Of a DNA stretch of 64,000 bases, positions 55,709 to 63,618 are shown in pieces. Source of the DNA: an uncultured Rhodospirillales bacterium (GTDB lineage Bacteria > Pseudomonadota > Alphaproteobacteria > Acetobacterales > Acetobacteraceae); assembly GCA_903844135.1 (NCBI GenBank), contig CAIMSN010000003.1, positions 1 through 64,000 on the forward strand, written 5' to 3'. Below the pieces are notes generated by a model. It did no database searches. It worked only from the letters and a program-made list of their open reading frames with translations, and had not been told where the DNA came from. Each line of letters begins with the position of its first letter. Positions within the stretch are counted from its first letter, which is position 1. The position numbers and the translations under genes are program-made.

Positions 55709-58076
55709 AGAAGCGGTAGGCTACGGTGCCGATGACCTGCATCGGCGGGATATATTGAACGCTGGTCTGGGCGGTGCCGTAGGGGTCGGTATATTTGCTG
55801 TTGATACCGGCGACGTCGGTCACGTTGGTCGCGGCGAGCTGGACCGTCCAGTTGGTGCGGTTCGGGACGTAGAGCAGGCTCAGATTGATCACCCCGTAGG
55901 AATTGATCCTGTCCAGCGAGGGTTCGTTGAAGACGCGTTCCCACTCCGCGCCGCGGAAGATGAACTCCGCGCGCGGCGTCAGCGTGCCGTACGGCACGTC
56001 GAAGGTGTAGGCGATGCTCGCTGATCCGGAGATCTTGGGGATGGCCGGAGCGCTCTTGCCGTTCAGGTTGCGGGCGTTGGCCTCGACCAGCGCGGCGCAG
56101 CCCGGATTGTAGTAGATGCCGCCGAACGCGCACGGGCTGGGATAGGGCCGGCTCTCGATCGCGTTCTGCACCGTCGAATCGATGGTGAAGTAATCACCGT
56201 TCACGATAGCGGCTTCCCAGGCCAGGTTGACGTTGAGATGCAGCCTGTCGTGCAGCGCGGCGTAGGAGCCTTCGGCCTCCAGGCCGTAGGCATGGACCGA
56301 GGGAATGTTGGCGATGCCGCCATCGAACGGGATCGGGTCGTTCTCGATATACTGCATGTTATGATAGAAATAGTAGAAGGCGGCCAGATTCAGGCGCAGG
56401 CGGTGATCGAGGAACATGTTCTTCGACCCGATCTCGAACGCCGTGTTGGTCTCCGGCACGAAGGTTTCCGGAACCACGAGCTGGCCGTAGATGCCGTTGA
56501 CGCCGCCGGGTTTGTAGCCGCGTGACAGCGAGCCGTACAGCAGGTTGTCGGGCGTGGCCTGATAGTCGAGCGAGAACCGGTAGGTCGGCACGTGGTCGGT
56601 ATAGTTCTGGCTGACGGTGTCGATCGCGAATTGGGAAAAATTATGGCTGTTCGACCCGTAGTAGTCGTAGTTGTAACGGCCGCCGACCGTCACGCCCAGT
56701 TTCGGCAGGATATGGTAGGTCGCCTGTCCGAACACCGAATAGGAACGGCGCTGTACCGCGGTGTCGTTGCCGTAGCTCAGATTGCCTGGCGGCCTGGTCT
56801 CGATGTCCGGCCCGACCGCCAATTGCGCCGGACCGGGGCTGGCGCAGGGCGCGGTGGTGCATTCGAACTCGGCCACGAACTGGTGGCTCGACTGGTTCAG
56901 CGCGAACGCGCCGACCACCCAGTCCAGACGCGAGCCGGGCAGCGACACCAGATCGAATTCCTCGTTGAAGTTCCTGACCTTGGTGTTCCAGGCGGCGACG
57001 TCGTCGTAGATCCCCAGCAGCGAGACCGCGCTGCGCGAACCGTCCTCCTGCTGCTGGTGGTTGAGGCCCTGATAGCCGCTGACCGATTTGATGCTGAACC
57101 AGTCAGTGTCGTATTGCAGGTTGAGGTGGTAGAGCTGGCTGTGCAGGTTGAACTCGGACGGATAGTCCTGCTCGAACTTGCGCGGATCGGTCTGCGGATC
57201 GAGCACGTTCTTCTGCTCGGCGCCGTTCTGGTCGGCGCCCGACCACATGCCGGTCAGGGTCGCGGTGAAGCGTGCCGTGGGTTTCCACAGCACCGCGGCC
57301 TTCATGGCCTGGTCGTGCGCGTCGTCCAGGTTGTTGCTGGACAGGATGGTGTCGGTGCCGAATCCGTCATGGTCGAATTTCTGCGCCGACAGCCGGATGG
57401 CGACGGTGCTGCCGAGGGGGATGTTCACCTCCGCGCGCTCGCGGAACAAGGCGTAGGTGCCGGCGCTCACATCGGCGGCGCCGTCATAGACGCCGAGCTT
57501 CGGCTGCTGGGTGACGATGGAAATCGCGCCGCCGGTCGCGCTCTGCCCGTACAGCGCGCCCTGCGGACCGCGCAGCACCTCGATGCGGTTGATGTCGAAC
57601 AGCGTCTGGTCGAGCGAGATGGTGTTGGCGATATAGACTCCGTCGATGAATTCGGAGACGCCCGGCGACGTCGTCAGGGAGTTCTCCGGGGTTTCGGAGC
57701 CGATGCCGCGGATGCTGACCAGGTTCTCGAAGCCGGAGGCCTTGGTGATCTCCAGGCCGGGCACGGTGGCGTTCAGATCGGAGATCTGGGTCGAGACCCG
57801 CTTGTCCAGGGTGGCGGCGGATACCGCGGTCACCGCCAGCGGCGTGTTCTGCAGGTTGGTCTGCCGCCGTTCGGCGGTGACCACGACGGTTTCCAGACCG
57901 CCCTTGCCGCTCGCCTCCGCCGGCGACGCCACCGGGTTCGCCGGTCGCCGGGGTGCCGCTGGCGGGGTGGCCGACGCGGCCTGCGCGCATGCCGCCCGGA
58001 CGGGAACCAACGGCAGCAGCGCCGTCGTGCAGAGGAGCAACGCCTTGCGGCAGTCGCACAGGATGCGCCAAGCCAT
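55707..58076 (-). CDS. TonB-dependent outer-membrane receptor (catabolic cluster)
   Basis: The 789-aa receptor (ATG at 58076) has a signal peptide (LLLCTTALLPLVPVRAACAQA) and a TonB box-like region (LETVVVTAERR). Its plug domain includes DLNATVPGLEITK, VSIRGIGSE and VLRGPQGALYGQSATGGAI, and the barrel ends in the expected terminal Phe (GTVAYRF). It is related to pigment or aromatic-compound-type receptors in layout. It is divergent from the RutA-like gene. Its job should be uptake of the substrate of the catabolic region. The stop is followed directly by repeat copy 3. Confidence 0.93.
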   Translation of the reverse strand: MAWRILCDCRKALLLCTTALLPLVPVRAACAQAASATPPAAPRRPANPVASPAEASGKGGLETVVVTAERRQTNLQNTPLAVTAVSAATLDKRVSTQISDLNATVPGLEITKASGFENLVSIRGIGSETPENSLTTSPGVSEFIDGVYIANTISLDQTLFDINRIEVLRGPQGALYGQSATGGAISIVTQQPKLGVYDGAADVSAGTYALFRERAEVNIPLGSTVAIRLSAQKFDHDGFGTDTILSSNNLDDAHDQAMKAAVLWKPTARFTATLTGMWSGADQNGAEQKNVLDPQTDPRKFEQDYPSEFNLHSQLYHLNLQYDTDWFSIKSVSGYQGLNHQQQEDGSRSAVSLLGIYDDVAAWNTKVRNFNEEFDLVSLPGSRLDWVVGAFALNQSSHQFVAEFECTTAPCASPGPAQLAVGPDIETRPPGNLSYGNDTAVQRRSYSVFGQATYHILPKLGVTVGGRYNYDYYGSNSHNFSQFAIDTVSQNYTDHVPTYRFSLDYQATPDNLLYGSLSRGYKPGGVNGIYGQLVVPETFVPETNTAFEIGSKNMFLDHRLRLNLAAFYYFYHNMQYIENDPIPFDGGIANIPSVHAYGLEAEGSYAALHDRLHLNVNLAWEAAIVNGDYFTIDSTVQNAIESRPYPSPCAFGGIYYNPGCAALVEANARNLNGKSAPAIPKISGSASIAYTFDVPYGTLTPRAEFIFRGAEWERVFNEPSLDRINSYGVINLSLLYVPNRTNWTVQLAATNVTDVAGINSKYTDPYGTAQTSVQYIPPMQVIGTVAYRF

Positions 58077-58147
58077 CGCCGGTCCTTCGAGGGAATGGAG
58101 GAAACTCGTTTCGTTGCCGCAGTATGACCAGCCGCACCTATGACGGT

Positions 58148-58176
58148 CTTGTGTCGCAACGCACAAGCTCTTGTGC
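58148..58176. promoter_or_regulatory. CTTGTG inverted/direct repeat operator candidate
   Basis: CTTGTG (58148-58153), CACAAG (58162-58167) and CTTGTG (58170-58175) lie in the divergent promoter region of the TonB receptor and RutA-like genes. The middle and right words form a perfect GCACAAG-CT-CTTGTGC palindrome, and the left and middle words are an inverted repeat 8 bp apart. This looks like an operator for a dimeric regulator. The regulator is not identified. Confidence 0.5.
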
Positions 58177-58333
58177 GCCGCGCCATCGCGGCCGCCCTTG
58201 CACGCGGACGGCGCCGTTCGTGTCGTGGTAGGCTGTGCGCGGGCGGCAAGTCGCCGGGCGCGCTCGGCCAAGTCAGGCCGGCGCGCGGGGCCTATGGGAG
58301 ACGGCGAGGACCAGTGATCGGGGAACCACGTCC

Positions 58334-59464
58334 ATGACCGGATCGCCAGTGGCGATGCCTCGCTTCGGGTTGCCGTCCGACCAAGGCGGCAAGGATTTCG
58401 GCATCTTCCTGCCGATGGCCAATGGCGGCTGGATCCTGTCCAGCACCGCGCCACGCCTCGACGGGTCCTGGGACTACAATCTGAAGGTGGCCCTGCTGGC
58501 GGAAGAGACCGGGTTCGACTTCATCATGTCGATGGCCAAATGGCGCGGCTATGGCGGCGTGACCCAGCATTGGCGCTCCGCGCTCGACTCGCAGATGCTG
58601 ATGGCGGCCCTGGCGGCGGTGACCAAGCGGGTCAGGGTGCTGACCACGGTGCATACGCTGCTGCAGAACCCGGCGGTGACCGCCAAGATGATCGCCACGC
58701 TCGACCGGATCAGCCACGGCAGGAGCGGGCTGAACGTGGTGAACGGCTCCTACAAGGGCGAATTCGAGCAGATGGACGCCTGGCGTCGCAATGTCGGACA
58801 CGACGAGCGCTACGACCTGGCCGACGAATGGATGCAGATCATCAAGCGGCTCTGGTCCGAGCCCTCGGTCGACTTCGCCGGCCATTACTTCACCATGACC
58901 GACTGCCAGTCCGATCCGAAGCCGGTCAGCCCGCCCTTCCTGGTCTGTGCCGGCACCTCGGCGCGCGGCATGCGCTTCACCGTCGACCAGATGGACGCGA
59001 TGTTCGCCGGCGGCCGCGACGATGCCGAACTCGCCGGGATCAGCCGCTCGGTCAAGGAACTGGCGCGCGCGGCGGGCCGCCGGCTGCGCACCTACACCAT
59101 GATGACGCTGGTGATCGGCGAGACCGACGCGGCGGCCGAGGCGGAGGCGGCGCGCTACCGGGAGGGATTCGACCAGGAGGCCTGCTTCGGCATGATGCGC
59201 GCCTACGGTTTCCTCGACAGCGAGATCGGCAAGGAGAACTCGTTCGTGCAGAACGCCCGCTCCGGCTTCATGTCGGCGCGGCTGATCGGATCGGCGCAGA
59301 CCATCGCAGCAAGGATGATCGAAATGCTGGAGAATTGCGACCTGGACGGCTTCATGCTGATCTTCCCGGACTATCTCGCCGGCATGCCGGTGTTCGTGAC
59401 CGAGATCCTGCCGGTGATCCGCGCCCGCTTTCCCACCCGCCCGGTGTTCGCCGATGCCGTCTGA
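58334..59464 (+). CDS. LLM-class flavin monooxygenase, RutA-like
   Basis: The 376-aa protein (ATG at 58334) is a bacterial luciferase-like flavin oxygenase. It reads DFGIFLPMANGGWILSST, then WDYNLKVALLAEETGFDFIMSMAKW, ISHGRSGLNVVNGSYKGEFEQM and FVCAGTS-type blocks, closely resembling RutA, which opens the uracil ring in pyrimidine degradation. The next gene is an isochorismatase-fold hydrolase (RutB-like) overlapping by 11 bp. No rutC-G genes are nearby, so this may act on a different heterocycle. Confidence 0.9.
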   Translation: MTGSPVAMPRFGLPSDQGGKDFGIFLPMANGGWILSSTAPRLDGSWDYNLKVALLAEETGFDFIMSMAKWRGYGGVTQHWRSALDSQMLMAALAAVTKRVRVLTTVHTLLQNPAVTAKMIATLDRISHGRSGLNVVNGSYKGEFEQMDAWRRNVGHDERYDLADEWMQIIKRLWSEPSVDFAGHYFTMTDCQSDPKPVSPPFLVCAGTSARGMRFTVDQMDAMFAGGRDDAELAGISRSVKELARAAGRRLRTYTMMTLVIGETDAAAEAEAARYREGFDQEACFGMMRAYGFLDSEIGKENSFVQNARSGFMSARLIGSAQTIAARMIEMLENCDLDGFMLIFPDYLAGMPVFVTEILPVIRARFPTRPVFADAV

Positions 59465-60131
59465 CGCGCCATCGATCGATCCCGCGGTCGACGCTGCCCT
59501 GCTGCCGGCGCTGATCGCCCCCGGCCGGACCGCGCTGCTGGTCATCGACGTGCAGGAGGATTTCTGCGCGCCGCAGGGCGCCGCCGGCCGATGGGGGGTC
59601 GATCTCGGCCGGTTCGAGGCGCCGCTCGGCCGCATCCAGGCGCTGATCGGCGCCGCGCGCGCGGCGTCGGCGACGATCGTGTTCGTCCGGGTGATCTCCA
59701 GTCCGGAGACGGACTCCACCGCGCTCCGGGCGCTGCATGCGGCCAAGGGGCGCCCGCCGGCGGCGCTCGCCGTCTGCCGCGCCGGCACGCCGGGCGCCCG
59801 CTACTACCAGGTCGGCCCGGAGCCGGGCGACCTCGAGATCGAGAAGCGGCTCTATTCCAGCTTCGCCGGCACCGATCTGGACACGCAGTTGCGCGGGCGC
59901 GGCATCGACACGCTGCTGGTGACCGGCTTCACCACCGAATGCTGCGTCGACTCCACGGTGCGCGACGCCTTCCACCGCGACTATCACTGTGTGCTGGTCG
60001 CCGATGCCTGCGCCGCCTACGAGCCGGCCCTGCATGACGGCGCGCTCGCCGCCCTGTCGAAGAACTGCGCCCTGCTCACCGAGACCGGAGACGTCCTGGC
60101 AGCCTGGCAGGCGGATGTGCGCGGATCCTGA
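59454..60131 (+). CDS. Isochorismatase-fold hydrolase, RutB-like
   Basis: The 225-aa protein has the cysteine-hydrolase triad: D32 (VIDVQEDF), K131 (IEKRLYSSF) and C164 (TECCVDST). RutB hydrolyses ureidoacrylate or peracid in the uracil pathway. Translation overlaps the RutA-like stop by 11 bp, so the pair is coupled and probably acts in sequence. It could equally be another amide hydrolase of the family, and the substrate needs testing. Confidence 0.9.
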   Translation: MPSDAPSIDPAVDAALLPALIAPGRTALLVIDVQEDFCAPQGAAGRWGVDLGRFEAPLGRIQALIGAARAASATIVFVRVISSPETDSTALRALHAAKGRPPAALAVCRAGTPGARYYQVGPEPGDLEIEKRLYSSFAGTDLDTQLRGRGIDTLLVTGFTTECCVDSTVRDAFHRDYHCVLVADACAAYEPALHDGALAALSKNCALLTETGDVLAAWQADVRGS

Positions 60132-60345
60132 CCAGCCCGGGCCCTGGGTCATCCGGCCCTGAACCTTCCGTCCTGTGGCCGGTGCATGGCGTCCCTGCTT
60201 CGGGCAGGCGCGTCCCGCGCATCCAGCAGTCGCGGCCCAACCCGGATTTTGCTACAACCATCGTCGGCGACCGGCACCGGCCGGAATGCTCTGTTGAAAC
60301 CGGTTATGCCGGGGCCATCTCTGCGCCGCCGCAGGATCAACCACC

Positions 60346-60350
60346 GAGGG
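60346..60350 (+). promoter_or_regulatory. Shine-Dalgarno for the AUU-initiated gene
   Basis: GAGGG lies 8 bases before the ATT at 60359. It supports initiation there because no other start is in frame nearby. Confidence 0.6.
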
Positions 60351-60358
60351 TTACGACC

Positions 60359-60718
60359 ATTTTCAAGGGAAACAAGTTCGACGAGCGCCAGTCCGCGTCC
60401 GCCGAGGCCAAGCGTGCGCTTCTCGCCAAGTTCCAGTCCCGTCCGCCCGCGGACGATCCTGAGGTGCAGGCGCGCGCCGCCGAGCGCAAGGCGATCGCCG
60501 AGGCGCGCGAGGCGCGTCTGGCCGAGCGGCGCGTGGAACGCGAGGCCGAGATGGCCAAGCAGGCGGCCGAGCGCGAGGCCGCTCTCGCCGCCGAGGCGCT
60601 GCGCCGCAAGGAAGAGGAAGCCGCCGCGGTCGAGGCGGCTCGGGCGGAAGCGCTGCTGAAGCTGCAGCAGAAGGCCGCCCGCGACGCACGCTACGCCGCC
60701 CGCAAGGCGCGTCGCTGA
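60359..60718 (+). CDS. DUF6481 family protein, apparent AUU start
   Basis: The 119-aa highly charged protein is mostly one coiled helix rich in Ala, Glu and Arg (DPEVQARAAERKAIAEARE, then RRVEREAEMAKQAAEREAA), like the alphaproteobacterial DUF6481 family. It begins FKGNKFDERQSASAEAKRAL after a start codon I place at ATT 60359, with GAGGG 8 bases upstream. No ATG, GTG or TTG is in frame between this ATT and the distant ATG at 60182, whose 59 added codons have no family-like features. Its stop overlaps the start of the SDR gene. Function unknown. Confidence 0.75.
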   Translation: MFKGNKFDERQSASAEAKRALLAKFQSRPPADDPEVQARAAERKAIAEAREARLAERRVEREAEMAKQAAEREAALAAEALRRKEEEAAAVEAARAEALLKLQQKAARDARYAARKARR

Positions 60719-61566
60719 ACCGACCGGCCGAGGCCCGCACCGCGGTCGCCACCGGCGTCACCAGCGGCCTCGGACGCTGGATCGCGCTGGGCCTGGCCGA
60801 GGCCGGGCTTCGGCTGATCCTGGTCGGCCGCGATGCCGGCCGGCTGGCGGAGACCGCCGGCTGGATCGCCGGGCGCTGCGGAACCGCACCGCCGCGGACC
60901 GTCCTGGCCGATCTCTCCCTGCTGTCGGAGACGCGCCGCGCCGCGCGCGACATCCTGGCGGCCGAACCGGCGCTGGACCTGCTGGTTAACAATGCCGGCA
61001 CCTTGTCGCCGCGGCGGATCGACACCGTGGAAGGCCACGAACTCACCCTGGCGGTGAACCATCTCTCGCCGTTCCTGCTGACCCGCCTGCTGCTGCCGGC
61101 GCTCCGCCGCTCCGGCGCCGGCAGGGTGGTTCATACCGGCTCCTCCTCGTCGGACCGCGCCGGCATCGATCCGGACGATCTCGAGCTGACGCGGCGCTGG
61201 CGCATGACCCGCGCCTATGCCCGCTCCAAGCTGGCTCTGCTGATGACCGCGATCGAGACCGCCGACCAGGAGCAGCGGCGCGGCGTGACCGTCAACGTCG
61301 CCCATCCCGGCCTGGTCGCCACCAACCTGGTGCGCAGCGGCGGGATCGACCAGTTCGTCTGGTCGCGCCTGCTGTCCCGGGTGGCGCTGACCGCGCAGCG
61401 TGGTGCCGACACCGCCCTGTTCGCCGCCCTGTCGCCGGACTGTGCCGGCGTTACCGGTCGCTATCTGAAGCGGTGCGCGCCTGCGGCGCCGAACCGGCGC
61501 GCGCTGGACACGATGCTTCGGGCACGGGTGCTGGCGGCGACGGAGCGCCTCGTCGGGCCGGACTGA
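60715..61566 (+). CDS. Short-chain dehydrogenase/reductase 1, apparent CUG start
   Basis: The 283-aa SDR has the cofactor motif TGVTSGLG (13-20), VNNAGT, and the catalytic RAYARSK (YxxxK). The reading frame has no ATG, GTG or TTG in the first third; the first TTG is at 61003, after the cofactor motif. The only sensible start is CTG at 60715, which shares CTGA with the stop of the DUF6481 gene, the same type of overlap seen in other operons here. The product would be MNRPAEARTAVATG. The 3' end overlaps SDR2 by 116 bp. Substrate unknown. Confidence 0.8.
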   Translation: MNRPAEARTAVATGVTSGLGRWIALGLAEAGLRLILVGRDAGRLAETAGWIAGRCGTAPPRTVLADLSLLSETRRAARDILAAEPALDLLVNNAGTLSPRRIDTVEGHELTLAVNHLSPFLLTRLLLPALRRSGAGRVVHTGSSSSDRAGIDPDDLELTRRWRMTRAYARSKLALLMTAIETADQEQRRGVTVNVAHPGLVATNLVRSGGIDQFVWSRLLSRVALTAQRGADTALFAALSPDCAGVTGRYLKRCAPAAPNRRALDTMLRARVLAATERLVGPD

Positions 61567-62554
61567 TCCCGGCCGCCACCAGACGCCACAGCCCGATCAG
61601 CCAGAGCTGGACGCTCCATCCGCGCGCGCGGTCCATGAACGGGCCGTCGATCGCCGCCCGGGCATCGTGGCTGTCGAACAGGCACGGCGCCACCGCATCC
61701 CGCGCATCGCCGTCGCGCGGCAGTTCGGAGGCGAAGTCGCTCTTGCTCACCAGATATCCCGCCAGACCCGGAGACAGGCGGGCGATCAGCGAATAGGCGA
61801 ACACCACTCCGGTCAGCCGACGCTCGCCCTGGCCGGACGCGCACAGCACCACGCCGCGCGCCGCGACCCCGGTGCGATAGACCGGCGGCACCGGCCGCGC
61901 CGGAAATCCCATGTGCGACACGGCATGGTCGAAGAACGGCGTGTTGATCGCCGGAGGGAACAGCGTCGAGATCCTGACCGCGCTGCGCACCAGTGCCAGC
62001 TCCAGCGTCAGAGACTGGGCGAACGCCCTGACCGCCGCCTTGGCGCCGGAATAGGAGCTCATCAGCGGCACGCCGTGGAATACCACCGCCGAGCACACAT
62101 TGACGATCACGCCCTGGTCGCGCGGCGTCATGTGCGACAGCGCCACCCGACAGCCATTGACGGTGCCGAGATAGGTGACCTCGGTGACGCGCCGGAACTC
62201 CGCTTCCGGGACGGAGGCGAAATGCCCGTAGACCCCGTTTCCGGCCGCGTTGACCCACGCGTCCAACGGCCCGAGGGCCGCCACCAGCGCCCGCGCCGCC
62301 GCCGCCAGACCCGCCGCGTCGGTCACGTCGGCCGGCTCGACCGCCACGATGGCGCCCGGCACCCGCGCCGCGATCAGCGACGCGGCCGCTTCCAGCCCCG
62401 ACCGGTTGCGCGCGATCAGCCCGACCCGCCAACCGTCCAGGGCGAACTGCAGGGCGCTGCCCAGCCCGATCCCCGAGGATCCGCCGGTCAGGACCACCAC
62501 CTTGGTCAGCCCGGGTGCCGGAGGGCCGGCCGGTGAGCGTCGAGTCGTTCGCAT
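61451..62554 (-). CDS. Short-chain dehydrogenase/reductase 2
   Basis: The 367-aa SDR (ATG at 62554, MRTTRRSPAG) has TGGSSGIG (23-30), NAAGNG and YSGAK (YxxxK), as in DhrS7/SDR-type oxidoreductases. A C-terminal extension of about 80 residues, including a hydrophobic segment (WSVQLWLIGLWRLVAAG), may anchor it to the membrane. The last 38 codons are antisense to SDR1 and are Pro/Ala-rich, so the true C-terminus could be shorter in relatives. It is divergent from cysD. Function beyond redox is unknown. Confidence 0.83.
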   Translation of the reverse strand: MRTTRRSPAGPPAPGLTKVVVLTGGSSGIGLGSALQFALDGWRVGLIARNRSGLEAAASLIAARVPGAIVAVEPADVTDAAGLAAAARALVAALGPLDAWVNAAGNGVYGHFASVPEAEFRRVTEVTYLGTVNGCRVALSHMTPRDQGVIVNVCSAVVFHGVPLMSSYSGAKAAVRAFAQSLTLELALVRSAVRISTLFPPAINTPFFDHAVSHMGFPARPVPPVYRTGVAARGVVLCASGQGERRLTGVVFAYSLIARLSPGLAGYLVSKSDFASELPRDGDARDAVAPCLFDSHDARAAIDGPFMDRARGWSVQLWLIGLWRLVAAGISPARRGAPSPPAPVPEASCPARAGSAPQARTASDSDR

Positions 62555-62688
62555 CGGCGCATTAGCACCGGCGCTGCCCCGGCTGTAAATTGCCGCGCAG
62601 CCCAGCCGCGCATTCGTGACCCTTGGAATATTGCGCCGCCGCCTGCATCTGGAGCACCGTCGAAAACCCTGACCGAGGACCATGCGCG

Positions 62689-63618
62689 TTGAGCGACGTC
62701 GCCAACACTGGGGGCAAGCCGGTTTCGCTGACCCATCTGCAGCGGCTCGAGGCCGAGAGCATCCATATCCTCCAGGAGGTGGTGGCGGAGGCGGAGCGCC
62801 CGGTGATGCTCTATTCGGTCGGCAAGGACAGCGCGGTGATGCTGCATCTCGCGCGCAAGGCGTTCCATCCGGCGCCGCCGCCGTTTCCGCTGCTGCATGT
62901 CGACACCACCTGGAAGTTCCAGGACATGTACCGGATGCGCGACCGCATGGCGGCGGAGAGCGGCATGGAACTGCTGGTGCATCGCAATCCGGAGGCGATG
63001 GCGCGCGGCATCAATCCGTTCGACCATGGCGCGCTGCATACCGACCTGTGGAAGACCGAGGGCCTGAAACAGGCGCTCGAGACGCACGGTTTCGACGCCG
63101 CGTTCGGCGGCGCGCGGCGCGACGAGGAAAAGAGCCGCGCCAAGGAGCGGATCTTCTCGTTCCGCAACGCCGCGCATCGCTGGGACCCCAAGACCCAGCG
63201 CCCTGAACTCTGGCGGCTGTACAATGCGCGCAAGGCCAAGGGCGAGAGCATCCGGGTGTTCCCGATCTCCAACTGGACCGAACTCGATATCTGGCAATAC
63301 ATCCAGCTCGAATCGATCCCGATCGTCCCGCTCTATTTCGCCGCCCCGCGTCCGACCGTGACGCGCGACGGGCTGCTGCTGATGGTCGACGACGAGCGCT
63401 TCCGTCTCGCCCCCGGCGAGGTGCCGGTGGAGCGCAGCATCCGCTTCCGCACCCTGGGCGACTATCCGCTGACCGGCGCGGTCGAGAGTCGGGCGGCGAC
63501 GCTCTCCGCGGTGATCCAGGAGACGCTGCTGACCACTACCAGCGAGCGGCAGGGCAGGGCGATCGACAAGGACGCCGGCGCCTCGATGGAGAAGAAGAAG
63601 CAGGAGGGGTATTTCTGA
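62689..63618 (+). CDS. cysD: Sulfate adenylyltransferase subunit 2
   Basis: CysD is the PP-loop subunit of ATP sulfurylase, which activates sulfate to APS. The 309-aa product has the PP-loop SVGKDS (43-48), [36 protein letters not shown] and the typical C-terminal [18 protein letters not shown] ending. I place the start at TTG 62689 because GAGGA (62675-62679) is 9 bases upstream; the ATG at 62682 is out of frame and too close. A frame extension to 62623 is unlikely. It overlaps cysN (TGATG). Confidence 0.95.
   Translation: MSDVANTGGKPVSLTHLQRLEAESIHILQEVVAEAERPVMLYSVGKDSAVMLHLARKAFHPAPPPFPLLHVDTTWKFQDMYRMRDRMAAESGMELLVHRNPEAMARGINPFDHGALHTDLWKTEGLKQALETHGFDAAFGGARRDEEKSRAKERIFSFRNAAHRWDPKTQRPELWRLYNARKAKGESIRVFPISNWTELDIWQYIQLESIPIVPLYFAAPRPTVTRDGLLLMVDDERFRLAPGEVPVERSIRFRTLGDYPLTGAVESRAATLSAVIQETLLTTTSERQGRAIDKDAGASMEKKKQEGYF

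Noticed and set aside
60182-60358. ATG-initiated extension of the DUF6481 gene
   Set aside because: The extra 59 codons have no coiled, charged composition and no nearby ribosome binding site; the AUU at 60359 fits better, though this is not proven.
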